From CAZDIO01 sp964505555 (lineage in GTDB: Bacteria > Bdellovibrionota_C > UBA2361 > SZUA-149 > CAZDIO01): a stretch of DNA of 38,792 bases. The first letter of the stretch is position 1; each line of letters opens with the position of its first letter. Below are positions 17,139 to 24,460 of this stretch, piece by piece. The notes below the pieces were generated by a model. The model had not been told where the DNA came from, did no database searches, and worked only from the letters and a program-made list of their open reading frames with translations. Location of the stretch: the NCBI GenBank assembly GCA_964505555.1, contig CAZDIO010000143.1, positions 1 through 38,792 of the forward strand, written 5' to 3'. The translations under genes and the position numbers were made by a program.

Positions 17139-17809
17139 CCGTGAATTCACAACCAGATCTCTCTCAAAGCGATCCTACCATTGATGAGTACTCAAAGAGT
17201 TTTGAAAATTATAAGGAGTTTCTTAATAAAGTTGTTCGATATGATTTTGAGATTTTTGGAATAGATAAAAAATCTCAGATTTTAGATATCGGTTGTGGTT
17301 TTGGAGATCGTGTACGGGCTTTATCCGCTCAGGGGTATCATCAGGTATTCGGCGTTGAAGCTTCCTCTTACAGCGTGGAACAAGCTAATGATTCACGTAT
17401 TACATTAGGAAGCATTACTGCAACTGGATATCCTGAAAAGTCTATCGATGTGGCGTTTGTTGAAAATGTGTTTCATCATATTGCGGACTACCAGGCCGCG
17501 CTTTTGGAAATTAAAAGAATTTTACGACCCGGTGGAATGCTCTGTTTTATTGAGCCGAGAAATTCCTTCCTACGACGACTTCTTGATATAGTCACATTTT
17601 ATACTCCCGTTCCCTCACTTCTTCGAGGCCCTTGGAAGATGAGATATGTGGTCATGGGAGCTGAAAGAGAAACTGGTCTATACCAACAATGGTTAAAAAA
17701 CCACAAATTATTTAGAGAGCTTCTCGATGAACATTTTGAGATTCTCTGGTTGAAGAAAAACTCGTTTTTTATCTTTGGGAAATGTCAGCTACGTTCTAAA
17801 AGAGCGTAA
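17135..17809 (+). CDS. Class I SAM-dependent methyltransferase
   Basis: This 224-aa protein is a single methyltransferase domain. Motif I is ILDIGCGFGDRV (about residues 50-61), and VAFVENVFHHI then IKRILRPGGMLCFIEP are motifs II and III of the Methyltransf_11 group. The C-terminal 60 residues are basic and hydrophobic and may contact a lipid or membrane substrate. The start ATG overlaps the C-methyltransferase stop; a GTG six bases further in is an alternative. Methylation of a sugar hydroxyl or a lipid-linked intermediate fits the context, but substrate and atom are unknown. Confidence 0.85.
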   Translation: MTVNSQPDLSQSDPTIDEYSKSFENYKEFLNKVVRYDFEIFGIDKKSQILDIGCGFGDRVRALSAQGYHQVFGVEASSYSVEQANDSRITLGSITATGYPEKSIDVAFVENVFHHIADYQAALLEIKRILRPGGMLCFIEPRNSFLRRLLDIVTFYTPVPSLLRGPWKMRYVVMGAERETGLYQQWLKNHKLFRELLDEHFEILWLKKNSFFIFGKCQLRSKRA

Positions 17810-17832
17810 TGTATTGACGAGGAGCCTCTTCC

Positions 17833-19869
17833 TTGAAGCATGTTCTTTATTCTCCAAAAGGTGTTCTCTTTATTATTTTTCTCCTTACTATTGCCTTTCA
17901 GGCAACGGTGACACCTGAAAAAATTTCGTATTCTAGCTTTTCTCGAATTGAGTGGGAAAATAAGCCCGGCTGTGTCGGAAAAGGAGCACCGCAGGGGTTA
18001 CGATTTCGAAAAATGTCGATGGGGACATATGAATCTGGAATTGAAAATGAGGCGGAGTGTCTTAGCAAGGCGATTGAGCCAAAAGGCAAACGGATAAAAA
18101 TTGATTATGCAGGAATTGGAAGTGGAGATCAGGTTTATATTGAGATTCGAGGAGAGGGGGGAGCGATCTATGACCACTACAGGTTGCCTTCGAGAGAAAT
18201 AAAGGACGAATGGTATCAGTACTCCTTCCTGCTGCCAGGAGCAGTTGAACAACAAACATTTTATATTCGACTCGTGGATCGTTCCTCTCGGGGTTGGGTT
18301 ACGGCAAGAAATCGAGTTACTTTTTATTCAGAAACAAAGAGCTTCTCTCAGTTGCCTGCGGTGAAGTGGGGGATTACTATTTTGTTCAGTGCATTTCTTG
18401 CGCTCTTAGGAGCAATGCTTCTTTCTTTAGAGGAGAGCTGGGCCCCTAAAAAAAGCATTGTATTTATAGTTTATCTGTTTCTTGCTATCGCAGTTCATCT
18501 TCGTTTTGGTCCCTATTTTTACTGGGATGAGTGGAAAGTTATTGAGAGATTTGCAGACCGAAACATTGCCGCACTCTTTTTGACTCATAATGAACAATTT
18601 GTTCCTTTCTTTTTTGCGTTTTATTTCATTGAAGTACTATTGTTTGGAGATCACTATTTCCTTTTTCTCATTCTATCCTTAACGCTTCATGCGCTGAATG
18701 CTCTTCTTGTCTCTCTTTTCTTTAGAAAGGTACTTCGTGCTGTGCCATCTGCTACGGTGATTTCGCTTCTGTTAGGGGGAATGTTTGTTATCTCTGGTGT
18801 GCATGCGGAGGTTCTTCATTGGTCGATTCTCCAATTGATTGAGCTTTCTTTTGCAACAACACTGGCTGCGCTCCTTGCAAGTTTTCATTACCTTGATTCT
18901 CCAAATCGTAAAACGTTATTGATGCTTGGAGGTGCGGTGATAGTTTCTCCGCTTTTTTATGCGGGAGGATTTATTACGATCGGTCTTCTTCTGGTGCTTG
19001 GGATTACTTGTTTTCCGATATTGAATAGAGAAAAAGGTTATCGAACCCGCTTTTTAACTGTTCTTTTTATCTCTGTCGTGTCGTTAGGGGTGAGTGCTCT
19101 TTTGTATCTTTTGAATCGTAGTGGGGTAGGTCGTAGTGTTAACTATGAAACTTTTAACACTATGCTTCATCATCTCATGGAGATTCCCCGCTGGCTTTTT
19201 GTAGGATCTCAATTAGGTACTGTGCTTCGTGGAGGTAGTATTTTTGTTAATGTTGATACTACAGAGCAAGCGTTCTTTTTCTCTATGCTGGTAGCGATGG
19301 GGACGCTTGTCTATGCAGGGTTTATTTTTTGTTTTTCAAACGATAGAAAAACTGATTTGGGATTAATTATTGTTGGCGAAATAGTAGTAATATTGTTTCT
19401 CCTTCTTACGGCGATAGGTCGAGTTTCTTTTGGAGTATTAAGTGCACTAGAATTTCGTTATCATTATGGGTCAGTTTTAGGTTTGCTCCTTATTGTTTCC
19501 CCGTTGTTAAGGATAATTCAAAGGCAAAGTAAGAAGAGTGCAAAGTTAAACGTTGGATTTTTAATATTATTTTTGTGGACGGTGTTTCAGGTGAGGTTCT
19601 CATCAGAATTTTATCGATATTCAAATACTGGAAGAACAAATAGAAATTTTGTAATTGAGCTTGCTGAGTGGAACAAGTTGTTGCGATCTTTATACCGCGA
19701 TCAGAAAGTGCGCTATACAGGAGCGGGCACCGAACTCTATGGACTATTTCCCATAGTTCCCCAAGATTTTGCACCACAATTTTATGAAGCCAGCGCTTGC
19801 AAAACAGTAAACTTCATAACCCACAACAAAACCAAATACCCCTGCGCCAACCCAGAAGCTTTTCGGTAA
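17833..19869 (+). CDS. Multi-spanning membrane protein, probable GT-C glycosyltransferase with N-terminal periplasmic domain
   Basis: This 678-aa protein starts at a TTG with GAGGAG 8 nt upstream. One N-terminal helix (about residues 10-25) is followed by a soluble, beta-rich domain (about 30-175) containing three cysteines and a DYAGIGSGDQVYIEIRG stretch. About ten to twelve helices then follow. FYWDEWKVIERFADRN lies just after a helix, an acidic motif of the sort found in the first loop of GT39/ArnT-like enzymes. A C-terminal soluble tail has two more cysteines. It is probably a lipid-carrier-dependent sugar transferase closing the envelope sugar operon. The palindromic repeat begins about 45 nt after its stop. 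Confidence 0.65.
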   Translation: MKHVLYSPKGVLFIIFLLTIAFQATVTPEKISYSSFSRIEWENKPGCVGKGAPQGLRFRKMSMGTYESGIENEAECLSKAIEPKGKRIKIDYAGIGSGDQVYIEIRGEGGAIYDHYRLPSREIKDEWYQYSFLLPGAVEQQTFYIRLVDRSSRGWVTARNRVTFYSETKSFSQLPAVKWGITILFSAFLALLGAMLLSLEESWAPKKSIVFIVYLFLAIAVHLRFGPYFYWDEWKVIERFADRNIAALFLTHNEQFVPFFFAFYFIEVLLFGDHYFLFLILSLTLHALNALLVSLFFRKVLRAVPSATVISLLLGGMFVISGVHAEVLHWSILQLIELSFATTLAALLASFHYLDSPNRKTLLMLGGAVIVSPLFYAGGFITIGLLLVLGITCFPILNREKGYRTRFLTVLFISVVSLGVSALLYLLNRSGVGRSVNYETFNTMLHHLMEIPRWLFVGSQLGTVLRGGSIFVNVDTTEQAFFFSMLVAMGTLVYAGFIFCFSNDRKTDLGLIIVGEIVVILFLLLTAIGRVSFGVLSALEFRYHYGSVLGLLLIVSPLLRIIQRQSKKSAKLNVGFLILFLWTVFQVRFSSEFYRYSNTGRTNRNFVIELAEWNKLLRSLYRDQKVRYTGAGTELYGLFPIVPQDFAPQFYEASACKTVNFITHNKTKYPCANPEAFR

Positions 19870-19914
19870 AAGAAGAGTTTCGTTCCTTCCCTCGCAGTCT
19901 TATGGGGATGCAAT

Positions 19915-20013
19915 TGATTATTTTTTAAACACAGAGTTTCACAGGGTTACACAGAGTAAAGAAAAAAAGGCTTTTCCATTTAACTCTGTGTAACCCTGTG
20001 AAACTCTGTGTTC
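19915..20013. repeat. Dispersed palindromic repeat, copy 1 (perfect 30-bp inverted repeat)
   Basis: Positions 19928-19957 and 19983-20012 are perfect 30-bp reverse complements around a 25-nt spacer. The arms consist of related short units (CACAGAGTTTCACAG and CTCTGTG). A second, partly eroded copy lies at 23455-23538, and the likeness begins at the same TGATTATT flank. It looks like a REP- or MITE-like element placed between genes. Similar CACAGAG-type palindromes are scattered in many unrelated bacterial genomes. It may also end transcription of the sugar operon. Confidence 0.85.
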
Positions 20014-20059
20014 AATTAAAAATCTACAGAAAGTGAGACGTCCAACTACCTCCCGACAA

Positions 20060-20253
20060 CAATTCCCGCAACGAAGGATTTGGTCCGTAGCACAAACAGC
20101 GCGGACCGTGCTCCAGATTTGCGTTAAAAGTTTAAATTTGACTAAAGTCGAGGCGCGGGAATATGCGAGGAGCGGACTCTAGCCAAAGCTAGATGAGCAC
20201 CGCAGCAATTCCCGCAACGAAGGATTTGGTCAAATTTAAACTTTTAACGCAAA
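20060..20253. repeat. Compound structured element: 26-bp direct repeats, perfect 25-bp inverted repeat and two nested hairpins
   Basis: Three kinds of repetition interlock here. A 26-bp direct repeat occurs at 20060-20085 and 20206-20231. A perfect 25-bp inverted repeat pairs 20118-20142 with 20229-20253. Small hairpins form at 20082-20107 (GGTCCG/CGGACC) and 20178-20193 (TCTAGC/GCTAGA). No open frame of note is inside. The right inverted repeat ends two bases from the CCA of tRNA-Lys. The element is unlike the CACAGAG palindrome next to it. It could be a MITE, the trace of a recombination event at a tRNA 3' end, or a structured RNA co-transcribed with the tRNA. Confidence 0.8.
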
Positions 20254-20255
20254 AC

Positions 20256-20330
20256 TGGTGAGGCGTAGTGGATTTGAACCACTGACCCGTTGCTTAAAAG
20301 GCAACTGCTCTACCCCTGAGCTAACGCCCC
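20256..20330 (-). tRNA. tRNA-Lys (anticodon TTT), CCA encoded
   Basis: Read on the minus strand the gene starts GGGGCGT and ends ACGCCTC-A-CCA, giving a 7-bp acceptor stem with one G-T pair. The D arm is TAGCTCAGGGGTAGAGC. The anticodon arm is GTTGC-CTTTTAA-GCAAC, with anticodon TTT for lysine. The T arm contains GTTCAAATC between complementary stems. The 3' CCA is encoded in the DNA. A sigma70-type promoter lies just upstream. Confidence 0.96.
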
Positions 20331-20347
20331 GTTTAGTGTGGCGAGCA

Positions 20348-20376
20348 ATAATCAATAGGATGGGGGGAATTGTCAA
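20348..20376 (-). promoter_or_regulatory. Sigma70-type promoter of tRNA-Lys
   Basis: On the minus strand a perfect TTGACA (-35, plus positions 20371-20376) is separated by 17 nt from GATTAT (-10, plus positions 20348-20353). Transcription would start near 20341, about 10 nt before the mature tRNA. The bases between the -10 box and the start are GC-rich (TGCTCGCC), as in stringently controlled stable-RNA promoters. Confidence 0.75.
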
Positions 20377-20403
20377 GTTTTTGTGTGGGGTAATTTTGAA
20401 ACT

Positions 20404-20754
20404 CTAGTGGTCGTCGTTTTGTGGCATTTTTGAAGTAGAAGGAAGTTGGGTTGCTGTGCGGGTGTTTGTGGCGAGCCTTGCAAGCTCAAAAAACGAGGCG
20501 AGTTTACGTTCAATTGAAGTGATTCTCTCTAAGGTTTCCTGTTTTTCGACGTCAGATTGTGCTCTTGTTATCTTTGAGAGGAGGAGTGAATAGGTATCAA
20601 AGGAGGCTTGAGCATCCTCCATCTGTGATGGTGTCAGGGTTTTCTTAGTGAGGGTTTCCCGCCAATATTTTAAGCGTTTTTGACCACGAGCAAGGAGTTT
20701 TGGTAGTTCTAATGAGTTTTGCACTGAGCTAGTATCCTTTTTGAGACCCTTCAT
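20404..20754 (-). CDS. Hypothetical helical protein (116 aa)
   Basis: I do not recognise this protein. It is highly charged and almost entirely helix-forming between residues 15 and 95, with heptad-like spacing that suggests a coiled coil. The C-terminal 20 residues are polar and probably disordered. It has no cysteine, signal peptide or membrane helix. No clear ribosome binding site precedes the ATG, which lowers confidence. It is divergent from rsmD, with 125 nt between the two starts, and it points towards tRNA-Lys. Confidence 0.5.
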   Translation of the reverse strand: MKGLKKDTSSVQNSLELPKLLARGQKRLKYWRETLTKKTLTPSQMEDAQASFDTYSLLLSKITRAQSDVEKQETLERITSIERKLASFFELARLATNTRTATQLPSTSKMPQNDDH

Positions 20755-20879
20755 TTAGGTCTTTTATTGGAAATTTCTATCACTAAAAACCGGTTTAGGA
20801 GAGCAAACTCGTTGATTTTGATCAAGACACAAAATCAGCGTAGATATGTACGAATTCAGAATGCTAATATTGAGTAAAA

Positions 20880-21464
20880 ATGAGAGTAATTGCAGGGAAG
20901 TTTGGGGGCAGACATCTTCGTGTGCCCAAAACTATTGATGCTCGACCGATGACGGATCGAGTTCGCGAAGCGGTGTTTTCTACAGTAATAAGCATGCATG
21001 GGGTGGAAGAACGGGTTGTTCTCGATCTCTATTCAGGCACGGGTTCTTTGGGAATTGAGTCGTTGTCTCGTGGGGCGACGAAGGTTGTTTTTGTCGAAAA
21101 ACAAAGAGCTCTCTGTGATACGATTAAGAGCACACTGACAGAATTTGAAATCATGGGCCAAAGTGAGGTGTATTGCTTAGAGGTAGAAAAAGCACTTTCT
21201 CAGTTTGAAAAAAGTTCTCATGCAGGAAAAACGTTTGATCTGGTATTTATTACCCCACCATATCCTTCTCACCCAGGGATGAAAGTGCTTGAGCAACTAC
21301 TCCAAGCCGGTGTGTTGTCTCCTCATGCGCTTGTTATTGTGGAGACAGAAAAAAACTTTATCCTCACCGAAAGTGCCGTGTATGGTGCCTTGTCTCTGGT
21401 TTTAAAGCGGAGTAAGAGTTATGGCGGAACAACGATCTGGTATTATGAACTTAGGACAGAATAA
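20880..21464 (+). CDS. rsmD: RsmD-family RNA (guanine-N2) methyltransferase
   Basis: This 194-aa protein matches the 16S rRNA m2G966 methyltransferase family. It has the N-terminal MRVIAGKFGGRHL, the PKTIDARPMTDRVREAVFS block, and SAM motif I VLDLYSGTGSLGIE (residues 47-60). Motif IV, normally (D/N)PPY, here reads TPPY (T125-Y128). The nucleotides (ACC CCA CCA TAT) confirm the Thr. The length is normal and coaD follows 13 nt later, a very common arrangement. The Thr substitution in a catalytic motif could alter or weaken activity. The family call is firm. Confidence 0.9.
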   Translation: MRVIAGKFGGRHLRVPKTIDARPMTDRVREAVFSTVISMHGVEERVVLDLYSGTGSLGIESLSRGATKVVFVEKQRALCDTIKSTLTEFEIMGQSEVYCLEVEKALSQFEKSSHAGKTFDLVFITPPYPSHPGMKVLEQLLQAGVLSPHALVIVETEKNFILTESAVYGALSLVLKRSKSYGGTTIWYYELRTE

Positions 21465-21477
21465 ATTTTCATAAAAT

Positions 21478-21972
21478 ATGAAATCTGAAAGAACGGCGGT
21501 ATATGCGGGAACGTTTGATCCGATTACGAACGGTCATCTCGATGTTGTTGCGCGAGCGGGGAAGATGTTTCACACCGTTGTTGTTGCTATTGCCGCAAGT
21601 ACGACAAAAAACACACTTTTTTCTGTAGAAGAGCGGGTCAATCTCGCACGAGAAGCGATTTCTGCTCTTGAAGGGAATTTTCGTGTCGAATCGTTTGATG
21701 GGCTTTTGGTAGAGTATGTGCGAAATATTAAAGGAAATGTAATCATCCGTGGACTTCGTGCGGTATCAGACTATGAGTATGAAGCGCAAATGGCGCTCTT
21801 TAATCGTCAGCTTGCCGAAGATATTGAAACAGTTTTTTTAATGACTGCAGATAAATATTCGTTTATTACTTCAAGCATTATTAAACAGGTTGCAATGTAT
21901 CACGGTGATATCTCTCGTTTTGTGCCAACGAATGTTTTAAAAAAATTAAACGATATTTATCCCCAGAAGTAA
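21478..21972 (+). CDS. coaD: Phosphopantetheine adenylyltransferase
   Basis: At 164 aa this is normal-length CoaD, the penultimate enzyme of coenzyme A synthesis. It makes dephospho-CoA from 4'-phosphopantetheine and ATP. The nucleotidyltransferase signature GTFDPITNGHLDV (TxGH motif) is near the N-terminus. IIRGLRAVSDYEYEAQMA and the YSFITSSIIKQVA block are the other conserved parts. It sits between rsmD and an aminotransferase gene on the same strand with short gaps, and is likely co-transcribed with them. Confidence 0.96.
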   Translation: MKSERTAVYAGTFDPITNGHLDVVARAGKMFHTVVVAIAASTTKNTLFSVEERVNLAREAISALEGNFRVESFDGLLVEYVRNIKGNVIIRGLRAVSDYEYEAQMALFNRQLAEDIETVFLMTADKYSFITSSIIKQVAMYHGDISRFVPTNVLKKLNDIYPQK

Positions 21973-22019
21973 GAGCAAAGAGTTTACAAAAAACTTAAGG
22001 AAATTAAATCGATAAAAAT

Positions 22020-23231
22020 ATGATCAGTTTTTCACAATCAATACTAAAGGTTAAGCCCTCCGCAACGTTAGAAACGCAAGCATTAGCTCACCGTTTAAGA
22101 GCTGAGGGAAGAGATATCGTGGGCTTAGTCGCTGGTGAACCTGATTTTGATACTCCAGAGCATGTAAAGGAAGGAGCGCGTGAGGCGCTAAAAAAAGGGT
22201 TTACCAAATATACGGATGTCAATGGCATTTTGCCGCTTCGAGAAGCAATCGCCACCAAACTAAAAATTGATCAACAACTTCAATTCTCTCCCGAAGAGAT
22301 TGTTGTTACAAACGGTGGAAAGCAAGCAATTGCTGCCGCCTGTGCTGTGCTCCTTAACCCCGGAGATGAGGTAATTATTCCCGCGCCTTATTGGACAAGT
22401 TATCCTGATATGGTCCAGCTTGCTGGAGGGGTTCCTATAATAGTCCAGACACTTCCTGAAGAGGGGTACTTAATGCAAGCCGAAGCGTTAGAGAAGGCGT
22501 GTACCTCACGGACAAAGGGGATCATTCTTAACTCGCCTGTTAATCCCACCGGTGCTTGCTATGGAGAAAAAGAACTTCGAGCTTTGAGTAAGGTTATATC
22601 GAACCTAAAAGTGGCAGAGGATCTCTTTATTCTCCTTGATGAAGTTTATGAATATATAACTTTTGATGGATTTAAACATCAATCGTTTGCGACGCTCTGT
22701 CCTGAACATCGGGAACGTACTTTAATTGTTAATGCATTTAGCAAAAGTTATTCAATGACCGGATGGAGGGTGGGATATATCGCGGGATCGCTTCCGATCA
22801 TTAAACAGATTGGAAAGCACCAGAGTCAGTTCACAAGTAATGTTTGTTCGATTGCTCAATATGCGGCAACAAAAGCTTACGATGATGGTCGTGCGTTTCC
22901 GCAGATGTTAGCAAAAGAGTTTTCTATTCGGCTGGAGCTTGTTCTCTCCACGCTAAAAAGGATTCCAGGAATGAACGTGCCGGTGAAACCACGAGGAGCA
23001 TTTTTTGTATTCCCGCGAGTGGAAGAGCTTTTTGGGAAGCGAGTTGGAGATATACATATTGATAGTGCGCACACACTCGTTAAATTTTTATTGGAAAAGC
23101 ATAATCTCTCGGTTCTTCAGGGGGAAGCATTTGGTGATCCTGGAGCGATCCGTTTAAGCTTCGCTACAAGCCAAGAAACGATAGTGAAAGCATTATCAAG
23201 GCTTCAAGAGGGGGTGGAGAGTTTACGCTAA
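22020..23231 (+). CDS. Class I PLP-dependent aminotransferase, probably aspartate aminotransferase (type Ib)
   Basis: The 403-aa protein has the fold-type I aminotransferase signatures. These include GEPDFDTPEHV near the N-terminus, PYWTSYPDMVQLAGG, NSPVNPTG, LLDEVYEYI, and the PLP lysine in NAFSKSYSMTGWRVGY (K242). A C-terminal arginine in AIRLSFA is placed to bind the substrate carboxylate. The sequence fits the Ib subgroup that uses aspartate and often other amino or aromatic acids. It follows coaD by 47 nt, a neighbour pair seen in several deltaproteobacterial-type genomes. The exact specificity is inferred. Confidence 0.92.
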   Translation: MISFSQSILKVKPSATLETQALAHRLRAEGRDIVGLVAGEPDFDTPEHVKEGAREALKKGFTKYTDVNGILPLREAIATKLKIDQQLQFSPEEIVVTNGGKQAIAAACAVLLNPGDEVIIPAPYWTSYPDMVQLAGGVPIIVQTLPEEGYLMQAEALEKACTSRTKGIILNSPVNPTGACYGEKELRALSKVISNLKVAEDLFILLDEVYEYITFDGFKHQSFATLCPEHRERTLIVNAFSKSYSMTGWRVGYIAGSLPIIKQIGKHQSQFTSNVCSIAQYAATKAYDDGRAFPQMLAKEFSIRLELVLSTLKRIPGMNVPVKPRGAFFVFPRVEELFGKRVGDIHIDSAHTLVKFLLEKHNLSVLQGEAFGDPGAIRLSFATSQETIVKALSRLQEGVESLR

Positions 23232-23284
23232 CAACGTGTTATAATTGTTAGTTCCAAGAAAGTTACCAGGATATAATGAAATAT

Positions 23285-23313
23285 TTGACACTGACTGCTA
23301 CCTTTACTACTGA
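23285..23313 (+). promoter_or_regulatory. Probable promoter of tRNA-Gly
   Basis: A perfect TTGACA (23285-23290) lies 17 nt before TACTGA (23308-23313), a weak -10 match. Start of transcription would fall near 23320, about 12 nt before the tRNA, the same geometry as at tRNA-Lys. An extended -10 (TGTTATAAT, 23237-23245) further up is an alternative or additional start. Confidence 0.45.
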
Positions 23314-23331
23314 TGTGTCTCTGTCAATTTT

Positions 23332-23407
23332 GCGGGCGTAGTTCAGCGGCTAGAATGCCTGCTTGCCAAGCAGGAGGTCGTGGGTTCGAATCCCATCGCC
23401 CGCTCCA
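23332..23407 (+). tRNA. tRNA-Gly (anticodon GCC), CCA encoded
   Basis: The gene starts GCGGGCG and ends CGCCCGC-T-CCA, a perfect 7-bp acceptor stem. The D arm is TAGTTCAGCGGCTAGAA. The anticodon arm is CCTGC-TTGCCAA-GCAGG, with anticodon GCC for glycine. The T arm carries GGTTCGAATCC. CCA is encoded, and a run of T (TTTTT) follows within a few bases, which could help end transcription. Confidence 0.97.
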
Positions 23408-23454
23408 TTTTTTATTGTAATTAAACGAAGGTAATTTTATTCAATAACAGCGGA

Positions 23455-23538
23455 TGATTATTAAACACCGAGTTTCACAGAGTTCAAAATATTTTAATTA
23501 TTCCCAAACTCTGTGTAACCCTGTGAAACTCTGTGTTC
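23455..23538. repeat. Dispersed palindromic repeat, copy 2 (left arm eroded)
   Basis: The right arm (23507-23537) is identical over 31 bases to that of copy 1 (19982-20012). The left arm (23464-23484) is shorter: it has lost the inner GGTTACAC unit and carries one substitution. Both copies begin at a TGATTATT flank. The element lies between tRNA-Gly and the 3' end of the minus-strand lipoprotein gene, 22 nt from its stop. Confidence 0.8.
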
Positions 23539-23559
23539 AACCGTTCTCTCTAGAAGATC

Positions 23560-24051
23560 TTAATCTCTAACAGCGTCTCCTCGATATTTTACTTCACATA
23601 CAGTTGTATTGTTGCAGATTCGAGTAATGGTGAAATCAACTTTTGCAGTGTCGGGATCATCGTCATCATCTCCACTCCCACCGATATCGTCGATTGAATC
23701 CTGGTCATCGTCAATCCCGTCATACTCTAATCGTTGTGTGAAATCACAGAGTTGACCACCAAGGGAAATATCTGTTGCGGTAATTGCATCGACAGAAAAT
23801 CCATCATCTCCAACAATCGCTCCTTCATAGTGGACTCCAACGTTGTCATCAAGAATCACCGTTTCGTCGATCTGATTTACTGAATGAACAAACCCAGAGA
23901 TATTTTGTGCAAAATTCAAACCACATTCGTTATCGGTTTGTACCAGTACTCCTCTCCAGACTCCTCCTACAAAAAGATCATCTCCACTATCTCCATCGCA
24001 GGCTACAAATAGTAAACAAAGGATAGCTCCTAATGCATGCAGTTGTTTCAT
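23560..24051 (-). CDS. Putative lipoprotein with Asp-rich segment
   Basis: The 163-aa product starts at the ATG at 24051, which has GAGGAG 5 nt upstream; a GTG two codons earlier overlaps that binding site and is less likely. The N-terminus is a lipoprotein signal (MKQLHALGAILCLLFVAC, acylated Cys18). The mature part is beta-rich with four cysteines (NECGLNF, GQLCDFTQ, RICNNTTVCEVKY) and a very acidic stretch near residues 120-140 consisting mostly of Asp and Gly. The Asp cluster could bind calcium. I do not recognise a named family. It is probably anchored in the outer or inner membrane facing the periplasm. Confidence 0.7.
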   Translation of the reverse strand: MKQLHALGAILCLLFVACDGDSGDDLFVGGVWRGVLVQTDNECGLNFAQNISGFVHSVNQIDETVILDDNVGVHYEGAIVGDDGFSVDAITATDISLGGQLCDFTQRLEYDGIDDDQDSIDDIGGSGDDDDDPDTAKVDFTITRICNNTTVCEVKYRGDAVRD

Positions 24052-24460
24052 AGTCACTCCTCTTTATCTTTTTTTATATATCGATGAAGCACAGCCTCAT
24101 TACTTCTGAGAGTATGTGGCATTTATGGAACTTGAGTTATGAGCTGCATCAGTTTAAAAGCAAAAGTAAATTAGGAAAAAAGAAATTGCTCATTGAAAAA
24201 AGTGCAGCATTCTTTTCACTTTGCTTCGTTACGTCTCGATCAAACCGGCAAAAAGCTTGCTGCACTAAGGGTTCGTGGGTATGTGGGATTTGTCTAGTCG
24301 TTTTTCTTTCTTACTCCTTTAATTATTTTCAATTCAAATTTTGTTCATTGTAAATTCTTTCAGATCCTTTTTAAACGACTTAGCTTCTTATCCGCTATGA
24401 TTGTAATCATGGTAATCAATAGATTGTGATGGTTTATAGTAGGATTAGTAGTAGTTTCGT
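24052..24460. other. Gene-free divergent intergenic region
   Basis: This 400-base AT-rich stretch separates two divergent genes (lipoprotein and AI-2E permease). It must hold both promoters. A plus-strand frame here (24084-24353) has no ribosome binding site and an implausible composition. A 9-bp inverted repeat (24201-24209 with 24258-24266) and the palindrome at 24397-24410 are the only structures I see. Confidence 0.6.
24397..24410. promoter_or_regulatory. Candidate operator palindrome
   Basis: ATGATTGTAATCAT is a perfect 6-2-6 inverted repeat, and a similar GGTAATCAATAGATTGTGAT stretch follows immediately. It lies about 50 nt before the AI-2E permease start, in a plausible promoter region. 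The form is that of a dimeric regulator site, but AT-rich spacers produce such palindromes by chance. Confidence 0.3.

Noticed and set aside
20060..20330. Integrated island at tRNA-Lys
   Set aside because: Repeats abut the tRNA, but no integrase, no second tRNA fragment and no foreign cargo is seen on either side.
24084..24353. Plus-strand frame of 89 codons between the lipoprotein and AI-2E genes
   Set aside because: No ribosome binding site, odd Ser/Phe/Cys-heavy composition and no recognisable pattern; it lies in a promoter-bearing spacer.
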